From Owenia fusiformis (taxonomy: Eukaryota > Annelida > Polychaeta > Sabellida > Oweniidae), in the NCBI GenBank assembly GCA_903813345.2, contig CAIIXF020000002.1, forward strand, positions 23,824,455 to 23,888,454: DNA of 64,000 nucleotides, given 5' to 3'. This document shows, in pieces, positions 27,801 through 39,800 of the stretch (positions are counted from its first letter, which is position 1; the number at the start of each line of letters is the position of its first letter). The position numbers were made by a program, and so were the translations under genes. A model generated the notes under the pieces. It saw only the letters and a list, made by a program, of their open reading frames with translations. It was not told the origin of the DNA and did not search any database.

Positions 27801-30800
27801 TTCAACTTGAAGTCTACACAAGCACAAGATGCTTACTACAATTTAATTTAATATCATGCTACTTCAACAACATTCATAAATACATTCTCGTAACATAATT
27901 AATTGGCAAAACTTGGAAAATGTATCTTGGATCTTTTAAAAATTCAAGAGAGCAAAATTCACTCAAAATTGTCAAGAATGAAAATGAGGAATAAATTAAT
28001 TAATTAAAGAATAATATTGTAATGCTATTTATTATGCTCTAACTTATAATAATAGTGAAACCCATGCTGACTTGCAAAGAGAGGTACCTTCCCAGCAATC
28101 ACTAATTGCATGTGCAAAAAAAGGTTCAGATATCCCATCATTCATAGACGACGCCATTATAAGATGACTGATAGACTGTTATACTCAGATTTCATGGAAA
28201 TATCTAAACATAATGTGATATCAATTAGAGTTCAAACTATTGGATGACAGAGATAGGCCATTGGTATGATGCATTATGGGATAACATTTCCTCTCTTTCT
28301 ACACATGCAGCGTGAAATGTGATCGCTGAGATACTTGGAACCTCTGCCCTTTGCAATATTACTTACATGTACAATATAAAGACAACTATATATTTAGAAT
28401 TAGCAGGTACCATAATCTAAACATTTCTTGAATCAAAATAAGATTTAACAAAAGAAGTGATGATGCACGTTTTTAGGAATTGAACATATCAATATGAAAG
28501 ATCAACCTAGTCAAATGACATAATTAATAATGTTGTCTCGTGACTAGGATTATCTTCAATATTCTCATCTTAAATCATAGAAGAGCCCAATTATTGAGAA
28601 CTACGGGTAATATATATAAAAGAAAATGCATCAAGGGAACAACCTCCATTCACAATCTATGCTAGGCTACAGTGACGATCACATCAACACAAACAAACCA
28701 TAATATGGCATCATTTTGGACTTAACTTGCGAAAATAAGAAAACATCATCGAAGGATGCCTGAAATACTACACTTTAACAAATATATTGTGTTAAGCTCT
28801 TATATAATGGAGCTAATTTCAAATAAAGAAATTATTTCGATCCTTAAAAAATTAAAATAAAGTAAATTCATGCAGCATGATTCAGAAATACATAAAAACT
28901 ACGAAATACTGTTTTTTCAACAGACTCAAGCTTTTTATATTATAAATAGGGAACTAAGGGCACCATTATAATACAGGTAATTGTTAATTGGATGATTTGA
29001 TAAAAATTAATTATTTAATTTCTAGCGTATATAATCTGCGTATCAGAATAACTAAGCCTGACCGCAAGACATAAAGAATACATCAGTACACTACGCCACA
29101 TCATTACACAGAATATATGTTCTATTATGTATTTAATATATACATTATATGTACATGTATTATATTTAATTACAGGTACATGTATTATACATATTATCAA
29201 TACCTGGAATATACACATAATATATACATGTATTGTACATATCATGGGTACACATATTATACATACATTACAGATAAGGTATATGTTCTGCACATATCTG
29301 AGGTACAGGTACATGTACTGTACATATTCAAGGTACATGTACATATACTATATATAAAACAGTTATTCACCTTTAATCAAATACATTTGCAGTTGAGCTA
29401 AGCCAATAGAACAATGACTTTAACCAAAGATGTGATTATGATACTGAGAAATGAGAGAAAAATCATCCCAAGAAAGCAGATTAAGAATCCCCGAAAAATA
29501 TATCAGTATTTTGAAAAAAAGAAAAACTTAAAAATCAAGGAATAGCAAGAGAGGCATTTAGTAAGACAGATTCTGTATGATTGGTCCTAATATATGACAG
29601 GTCCTTTATCACTTTAATAAAGATTTAAAAATTGTGTAACACTTAAAAGCATATTGCGCTAAAAGCATGTGATAACATGAAAATATGATGAAAAATGTAT
29701 GTAGTCCATTTTAAAACAGCCAAAGATTGTGTAATGGTTTCACTTGAATTTCATGTGTACAATATTGCCCCATGATATATTCACCAGCAACCTCACATGT
29801 TTATACACCAGAGGCTCTCATGACGATACATGATAAACAACATAACCTCAATTTATTGCAAACTGGAGAATTTCACCATAAACTGGAGTCATAAATTATT
29901 TAAATCAACTGCATTTGTATTCACTCAACCCCAGATATTATACCAATCAAGAACATCCATGTTTTTTCTGAATATGTTACGAAGAATCATGTAATACTAA
30001 ATTTTTAGAACTATATTTTGATGGAGGATGTGTGTTAATGAGTAGTGATGTGTCAGTAGTGCCTGTTAACATGAAGCAAGGCTAATGTATTACCGCTCCA
30101 CGCACCTCCAGCATTTTTTTCATAAGTTGACCTGCCTCGACATGTGTTGTGGCAAAGTTCTCTCGAGTCTGCAAACAATAAAACTTGTTATATTTCTTTT
30201 TTAATTCCACATGTTAATGTACCGTAGTGGTTTACATTTTCAAGTTAATCTTACATCCTTATTAAACATTTATATTAAAGAATAAAATTGGAGAAAGCTG
30301 TATGTACAACAAATGTTTTTAAACATAGAAATACAGTATCTGATCAATAAATTTGAAATTTGAGAGGTTAAATAAGAAGATTCTTAGTTTATCAATACAA
30401 AATGCACATAAAAGAACACAGGGCTCCTTCAAGGAGGGGTTTCTGGGCCTATCTTCAAGGTTAATTACGTAAATTACGACCGTATATATACGGGATATAC
30501 CCTAGAGGTATTGCTCACCTTCATTGGTGGTAAACAAAAAATACAACAAATACAACAATAGGATAAAACTATTGCATCATTATAGTAGCTCCTGTATTTA
30601 TTAAAATCTAGGATAAAACTGTTGCATAACTGGTTAACTAACCTTCTGTATTTTGATCTGTAGGTCTGTTAATCTGTTTTCCTTGAATTCCTTGGCTACC
30701 TCATACCCCTGGTGGTAGAAAGTCAGCCAACTGTATATAAATGTGAGAAGCTGCAAATAAATTAATGTTAAATTAATTAAGAAATATTTAAATAATAAAA

Positions 30801-33800
30801 ATTGTTAAATCATTAAATCACTGAATATCATAAAAATACACTAACAGAAAATAAACAAAGTTTTAAGGTATTTAAAACACACAAAATGTCACAATCTGCA
30901 ATTTGTTACAGAAGCAGACCACCAAACACTGTTACAGATGCCTGAACACTATCCACAAAAAAAGTTGAAGACTATAACAATATGTCAACACTTCTGGAGG
31001 TGACATAACAATTGTAAATTATTTTTTTGTTTTTTAAGCAGTGATGATACAACTATTTAGGGTACTTACGGTTTCAACAAATTCAAATTTTTTCCGTTCA
31101 TGAACTTCCTGTATAAGAAGGACGTACTGCATGGATGCTTCAGAGAAATGGCGTCTTTCCATCTCTAGGGCAGCATCAGCCTAAAACAAAACAACAACAT
31201 GACAGTGACTATAGTGATATATCTCTATGGCTCCATCAGCCTATAACAATACAACTAACATGTTAGTAACCATTGCAATCTATCTCTTGGGTTACATCTG
31301 CTTGTTAACATATTCCTGATACCCTGTTTGAATCAAATATGTCAACTGAACCGGTATTTCAGTTATCAAAGATTTAATTTTTTGAAAAATTGCCACCATT
31401 TTGAATTGAGTGTGCAATGTTAGAAATTCATTCTTAAGCAAAGGTCCTACACCCATAATGCATATGCCCATAGAATTTAAACCAAATCCGTCTACTGGTA
31501 TTTGAGTTACCATCCGGACACGAACAGATGAACTGACAAAAGGATGAAGGAATAAACAGACGAACAGCTTCTCTTTATCTCTACGAAATTCATTCGGTGG
31601 GATAACAATTATTAAATAAAAGGGCATCTATTTCGCACTAACCTCCTGTAAGGCATTATCGTTTGTCTTTGTCTTCAGACTAAGGTAGCGTTCTAGAGAT
31701 TGACAGAATTTTGATGTCTGTTTGTCAAATTTTTTCTTCCCCTCCTTAGCGCCACCTATCTGATCCTTTCTGAAGTTCTCCAGAGGAGTGATGAGTTGCT
31801 CACATGATGTTTGAAGCTGAAATTATAAATAAAAATATGTTATTTGTAGTATGTATAGAGTTTTAACTTTTCTATATGCCATTTGTGATTCTTTATATAT
31901 ACATATGTACTTTAGGACACACAATGCACAGAATACTAAATATTAGATCAGATAGGTATGTAGCCAATGTATTGTACCTCTAACATATATCGCTTGTAAA
32001 TTCTAGTAGAATTTAATTGTAGTAAGATATATTCCTTTTTTTTTTTTAAATATATCAATTTATTTTGTAAAATTAACAGATTGACCAGATATTCTTTTTT
32101 ATTATTTATGAGTATTAAGAATCTATAATTTATGTAATTTGCAGATTGTTACATTCAAGGTATATTTACCAATAGTATTCGATACCACCCTATTGTTTTT
32201 ATGAAAATCGCATACTATTCTATTTCACCCTTTTCCATAGTAATCTTATAGTAATAATCATAACTAATCTCAGGGCAGTTCCATGGAATAGTCGTAATTT
32301 GACCTAAGCAATGACCTATATATGTGTTGGCACAAGTTCCAAAAGGAAAAAACAAATGTGTTAATAACAGAGCAAGGAAATGAAACATCTGAGAGTACAG
32401 CCAAAGGAAATGAAACATCTCAGAGTACAGCCAAAGGAAATGAAACATCTCAGAGTACAGCCAAAGGAAATGAAACATCTCAGAGTATGAAACATCTCAG
32501 AGTACAGCCAAAGGAAATGAAACATCTCAAAGGAAATGAAACATCTCAGAGTTCAGCCAAAGGAAATGAAACATCACAGAGTACAGCCAAAGGAAATGAA
32601 ACATCTCAGAGTACAGCCAAAGGAAATGAAACATTTCAGAGTACAGCCAAAGGAAATGAAACATCTCAGAGTACAGCCAAAGGAAATGAAACATCTCAGA
32701 GTACAGCCAATGGAAATGAAACATCTCAGAGTACAGCCAAAGGAAATGAAACATCTCAGAGTACAGCCAAAGGAAATGTCTCTCAGAGTACAGCCAAAGG
32801 AAATGAAACATCTCAGAGTACAGCCTAAGGAAATGAAACATCTCAGAGTACAGCCAAAGGAAATGAAACATCTCAGAGTACAGCCAAAGGAAATGAAACA
32901 TCTCAGAGTACAGCCAAAAGAAATGAAACATCTCAGAGTACAGCCAAAGGAAATGAAACATCTCAGAGTACAGCCAGTTATAATGAACACAAACCCAAAA
33001 TATCCCGAAATTGATAAAATCGATCATGAGACAACTGCTTTTAAATTCAACTCAAAAACAGCGTAGTATACTACAGATTTACTTCCTTTGCCTTGTAAAT
33101 TGCATTTACATATTGAATTAATATATACAAATCATGGCATCAAATTAATCACAGTTAAATGTATCCCTCACTTCACTAAATGCTTTAACCAGCAAACACA
33201 TAATATAACTGCTTTCTAATGGTAGCTTTCTAATCACATCTGTAGTGCACTTTAGCCAAATGTGTGAATAACACTGTCTAGATAGTATGTTTACAAACAC
33301 ATCATTGCTATAAATAGTGCACAAGATCAATCACAATGTGATAAGATTGCCACAGAAATCAATAGCACTAATAAGGACTCAAGTACAGTTCAGTAAAACA
33401 TGAGCTTACGGCAGTGATCTCCCCTGCATTAGAGAAACCGGGAAAATGCAATAATGGCATGCCGTTTTGTTGAACATCTGTTTACACCTTACTGAAATTG
33501 TGAAATATCGAGATACATGTATTTTGATTGAATCAAGTTAAATTATGATTTAGCTCCATTTTGAGGAATATGGGAATATCACATATCACCATATAAAGAG
33601 GTGTTCCTTTTTAGAAAGGTGTTCCTAACAGATATGCGCTTCATCAGACAGAAGATTATTCCAAGCATGAACACTGTTAAATCTCTGAGCAAAACAATTC
33701 TTTCAATTTCTCTCTGATATGTCTTATCAGTCATCAACCATGTCTCATCTCCCATTGTCTCCTTCAGGAGTGATCCAAGAAGGCTCTGGTTATCATCCAA

Positions 33801-36800
33801 CCTAACATATGAAAGGATTGATCCAACTCCCACAGATTGGACTAATATCAAGTCCACTGTCATGATGACCTGTAATAACATTCCAACGTAAACTGCAACG
33901 TAAGCTCAGATTCAAGTCCAGTCTCGTATCAATCAGAAATGAACCTATATGTAACAGATATGAACCCATATTCCAGTATGTGGCAGAAATGAACCCATAT
34001 GTAGCAGAAATTGTGTGTACTGGAATCACAATGACCCGTGATAACATCACAAAGGTAGTACTGCAACATAAGCTGATTCAAGTCTAGTCTCATATCTAGC
34101 CGAAATTAACCCATATGTAGCAGAAATATACCCACATGTAGAAGAAATAAACCTATATGTAGCAAAAAGGAATCTCTAGGAGCAGAAATGAACCCACATG
34201 TAGCAGAAATATATCCACATGTAGCAGAAATAAACCTATATGTAGCAAAAAGGAATCTCTGGGAGCAGAAATGAACCCACATGTAGCAGAAATATATCCA
34301 CATGTAGCAGAAATAAACCTATATGTAGCAGAAAGGAATCTCTTGGAGCAGAAATGAACCCACATGTAGCAGAAATATATCCACATGTAGCAGAAATGAA
34401 CCCATATGTAGCAGAAAGGAATCTCTAGGAGTAGAAATGAACCCATATGTAGCAGAAAAAAATCTTTAAGAGCAGAAATGAACCCGTATGTAGCAGCAAT
34501 ATATCCCCATGTAGCAGAAATGAACCCATATGTAGCAGAAAAAATCTCTAGGAGCAGAAATGAACCCATATGTAGCAGAAATGAACCCATTTGTATTATA
34601 GGCCACCATAAAGTCCAAAAGGCATACTGAACCCCTCGAGAGAGACCACTAAGGTAAAGAGGTGTCAATATTAAACTTTGCATGTGTTTGACTTTGCCTT
34701 TTAAACGATAGCTTCACGTCTCAAATTCAAGACAAACCTGTGAACTTACCAGGCCAACCAGAGTTTGTCGCCAGAAGGACAATTTCCTAGAAATAGCGAT
34801 TCTGTCTAATCATGTCTTGATACATATGAGCAATGAACCCCAATTATAGTTACAACAAGGTTGGGGGCATTATTAATGTCTTTTTATGTAGTCCTATGGC
34901 TGGATGAATAACCATCGGCTACCCCTAGTGACATCTTCAAAAATCAGTACATGTATTACATTACACCTTGCCATATCAAACTGGCTTAAAAATCATTACC
35001 TTGTGTGTACTGGAATCTGGTAATGTACGTAATTATTCAATATCTTCGCCTCATTTCTCCAGTTACAACAATGTCCCCATGTTAAGGTCTTAAACACAGA
35101 TACGGTACATACTATTATGCCAGTTTCTTTCGCTTTTTCCTATCCCCTTTGCATCCAATTTTTTCTGTTCATATGAGATAATATATCCGTTATTATGAGT
35201 TTCCTACATATATCTTCTATATGGCTGCAAAAATCTGCTACTATATTCTATAGAGAAAACCTGGCATAATGTTATTGATTCTATGGCAGCCTCGGAAACT
35301 TAATAATACATTATCAGGGCCAGTTCTATTGTCTTGTTACAAATAGCATGGATGTTAATTAGATCGGTATTGATTATGCATTGGGTATTATTAGAGCTTC
35401 CTATGTGGCCCCAAATGTGTATTTCAAAGTGAATTGGCAAATAGAAAAATCAATGATAATCACATGGGGACAAGAATATAGACTTTATAATAAAATTAAT
35501 GAAATCGTTGCATCGAAAACACTTCTCAGATTTACAGTTTTATCCATGCATGTTTAATATGGTTGAACTCATACAAATTATGTATTATTGCAATATTATT
35601 TTGCATTGAATTGTGTATTGAGCATTAAATAAACGAAGAGTCTGTGAGAAGGAATAAGGTTGAATTCAACATATGAGCCACACCCCATTCTGTATAGAAC
35701 ATCTTGAAAATGTCATCATAAAATCGTTGGAAGTCTGATCAATCTGAATAGAAATATACGCACCCATTACCCAGATTAAAAAAATACTGTTCTTACACCC
35801 TCCCCCGCTAAGCCCTTCAGATAATAAACAGTTATAACCGCCGTCTGATAAACACAAAAAAAAAACACCTCAGTCTATCATTTTTCTTTTCACAATTGCA
35901 GGAATATGACTCAGCATCTGTGTTGCTATGGCAACCATGTATCACTCACAACAGCTGATCTCTGTGAAAATTGCGACACAATGAATGAAATGATACTGAA
36001 TTCAGATTGGTTATTATGACAATATCAATGAAAATGAAACATTAATGAAGAATGAGATTTTAGAAAATTGCGCTATTATGAGATCAATGATTATAGTTAT
36101 GTGTCACCATCCATTTATACTGATATACCAGACAGCATTCAATTTATAATATACATTGCTTATTAATGCCTCACGTGACACTAATTGCTCAGATTAGAGC
36201 ACGTAGCAAGCGTCTTAATTATCATTGTCATGAATTGAACAAAATTACCGCTTGATTAATAAATTATCATTTAAGAAAAATTATTGATTACTGATGTTAC
36301 TATGTATTTTGTGGAGCATGAGAATTATGAAGTTTTTATGCATAGCCACACCCTTTTCAATAGTATTGCTAAAAGAGATTGTCATCTACACTCTTTAATT
36401 GAGAGAAAATTCTCTGCTCTTGCCTCTCAACCAATTAGATTTGGTCCATCAAAATTCAGCTACCAAATTAGAATAATATCGCAGACTTTTAGCTTTCATA
36501 ATCAGCTGCCATTTGTTTCAAATTCAAACTTTCATGAAAAGCTATAATGGCTACTTTGGGGTCATTATGGCCTTAGAATCAAAATTGTTTTTTTGTTTGC
36601 CCTATTCAGAGGGATGATATTGATACTAACCTCTCTGTCTCAGGTTTAAAGGTTATACCCTATGAGGGTGGATATGACATGAAACAGAGGTAGATGGATC
36701 ATCATGTAGTACAAGTTAATATTGCTTATTTTACTGTCATCTTTGATCTCGGATTCTTGCTTATGAAGATGTTAAATTAGATGGGGGACTAAAAGTCTTG

Positions 36801-39800
36801 TATGAAGACCTAATACCCTTTGCTACCCAATTTCTTCTGGCTTTAATAAAGGGGATGATGAGAGGGGGTACATACGTTTCATGGAAAAGACTAGAAGCCT
36901 TCAATGATCCTAGAAAAATCATAAGTGGGAATCTAGGTTGCCAATCAATAAGGATTCAAATCTGGGATGATTGAGAAGGCACATTTGGTACTCTTTAATT
37001 ATATACAATCCTGACATCTATAAATGTAAAGAGTTGCTATTTCCATGTGTGCAAACAACACATGGAACTCACATTTCTGTAATAGCATATCTAGATCATT
37101 GACTTAAAATATACAGATCTTTATTACTTTGATTTTGAACATGAAAAGTCAAATCCTGACATGTTTTACATAAAACTATTTTATGATTTATATAATTTTT
37201 CCTGTCTGTATCTATATAGTTAGAGACATATTCAAGTTAATCGTAACTTTGTGATACCATCTCCCGGGTACCATCTTGGCTTACCAAGATATGAAGTTTT
37301 ATTTTAAAATCAAACTGGTAAGCGAGTATGTAGTAATACAGATTGGTAGTAAGGTCTCTAGTTCTTTATAAAGTTTTATTGTAGCTGGAGAACTCTTATT
37401 GTAAGGAACATGTAAATATAAACCCAGCTTATTGATAGGCTTTTAGACTCTGGCGCTCCTGATGCTACAAAAAAATCAAGGGTCTAATTTTTGATGAGAA
37501 TCATGAAACCTGTTTGAAGTAAACAGTGGCCTTAATTTTGAATTCAAGCCCTTGAGATCCCCCCCCCCCCCCTTCAAATCACACCTCCAAAAGCAGGTGA
37601 AGTAGAAATGGGAGACGGGGACTTCCAGAGACTTGGTTCAAGATAAAAAGAGACAGTTTTACAGCAAATAAGTAAGCAGAGATTCACTCACTTATTGAAA
37701 CCCAAACAGAGCTGATAATGTAATAAGTCATAATTTGAAGTCTCAGAAACAAAAGGTTTCAACCTACACCCTTAACAATTGCCCGCATACATGTATTCCT
37801 AAGAAAATAGGTTGGTGAAAAAGATTATCATGGGTTTCATTAAAATTTAAGACAATGGGCACAACTTCTGTAAATAACAGGCAAAGTTGTTCAAAATTAC
37901 ATTTTAACATGGAAACAATTACAAATTTCTCAGAATACAACCTTTTGAAATAAAAACTGGAGAAAATCAACAGTTTTGAGGCAGATATTGCTAGTTCGCA
38001 AACAGAATCATAATTGCAGACTGCTGCAAAAGAAACTCTGTTCTACTTCTATGGGGGAGGGGACTAGATTATATCAACATAAACACAATAGACATTCTTT
38101 CGTATCTCATATGATCTCATATCACAAACATAACAACAACAGCTGATGATGTGATACTAAAGATACCCTTTTCAAAAGCAGGCCCGTAGCCAGGATTTGC
38201 CAAGGGGGGTTCACCTTTTGAAAAATTCCAGGGGGTTCACTTAAGACAATTTTATCCAACAAGGCATTAACATGACAAAATGTCACCACCTAGTTAGGTC
38301 ATTGAAGGTCAAATGTCAAATCTTAAGTCAAATCTAAAGTCAGATTTGAACTTCTGAGAACACGTAGATGATTTTGAAAAATTTTTTTAGTCAATTTGAA
38401 GCAAGTTGAAAAAAGACCTTTTTGACCTTGAGAAGGTCATTGAAGGTCAAATGTCAAATCTAAAGTCAGATTTGAATTTCTGAGAACATGTAGATGATTT
38501 TGAAAAAAAAAATTAGTCAATTTGAAGCAAGTTGAAAAAAGACCTTTTTGACCTTTTTTGACCTTGAGAAGGTCATTGAAGGTCAAATGTCAAATCTTAA
38601 GTCAAATCTAAAGTCATATTTGAATTTCTGAGAACATGTAGATGATTTTGAAAAAAAAATTTAGTCAATTTGAAGCAAGATGAAAAAATACCTTTTTGAC
38701 CTTTTTTGACATTGAGAAGGTCATTGAAGGTCAAATGTCAAATCTAAAGTCAGATTTGAATTTCTGAGAACATGTAGATGATTTTGAAAAAAAAAATTAG
38801 TCAATTTGAAGCAAGTTGAAAAAAGACCTTTTTGACCTTTTTTGACCTTGAGAAGGTCATTGAAGGTCAAATGTCAAATCTTAAGTCAGATTTGAATTTC
38901 TGAGAACACGTAGATGATTTTGAAAAAAAAATTTAGTCAATTTGAAGCAAGTTGAAAACAGACCTTTTTGACCTTTTTTTGACCTTGAGAAGGTCATTGA
39001 AGGTCAGATGTCAAATCTTAAGTCAAATCTTAAGTCAGATTTGAATTTCTGAGAACACGTAGATGATTTTGAAAAAAAAATTTAGTCAATTTGAAGCAAG
39101 TTGAAAACAGACCTTTTTGACCTTTTTTGAGCTTGAGAAGGTCATTGAAGGTCAAATGTCAAATCTAAAGTCAGATTTGAAGGTCAAATGTCAAATCTAA
39201 AGTCAGATTTGAATTTCTGAGAACATGTAGATGATTTTGAAAACATTTTTAGTCAATGTGAAGCAAGTTGAAAAAGACCTTTTTGACCTTGAGAAGGTCA
39301 TTGAAGGTCAAATGTCTAATGTAAAGTCAGATTTGAACTTCTGAAAACATGTAGATGATTTAGAAAAAAATTGAAGTCAGTCTAAACAGTATTTGTTAAG
39401 TTATAGGAAGTTGTAAGAAATTGTTACAGACGCCGGACGCCGGACGCCAACCTCCAACCACCGTCGCAAAAAAACGGAGACCATAACAATATGTCACCAC
39501 TTTTGGTGGTGACATAAAAATGGCCAAAATCACTTAAAAGTGCTCAGAATGGTGAAAAACTGCATGATTTTGAGGGGGGAGTTCGTTCGAACATTTGTTT
39601 ATATTCATGAGTGATTTTTTGCATCCATGAAGGAAATTCTGAATTACAATGTTATAGATGAATAGTACTGAGACAAGTACAGTCTGTGAATCCCAAAATG
39701 CATTTTGATATGATGATAACAATAATCATTTCAATGAAAAATTTCAAGGAAGTTTTCATCACTGTAACTGAAAATAACTTGTCATCCAGAGAGAACAATT

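Larger units (their letters stand above)
26956..30093. other. GRAF intron 7, mostly unremarkable
   Basis: Besides the foldback at 27276 and the TACATGTA-rich tract at 29130, nothing recognisable; AT-rich DNA with short chance frames. Confidence 0.6.

Noticed and set aside
32322-33066. Frames of 138-176 residues on both strands
   Set aside because: 30-bp minisatellite; simultaneous openness on both strands and no initiation or splice signals argue against coding.
33579-33881. 100-residue minus-strand frame in GRAF intron 3
   Set aside because: Looks protein-like over a short stretch but I recognise no family and find no splice partner; kept out of the annotation.
34106-34683. Minus-strand frame rich in Phe, Leu and Cys resembling membrane segments
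   Set aside because: Periodic translation of the AGCAGAAATGAACCC array, not a membrane protein.
38261-39515. Possible CRISPR-like array
   Set aside because: Units are about 140 bp and almost wholly repeated, with no distinct spacers; the window is eukaryotic.
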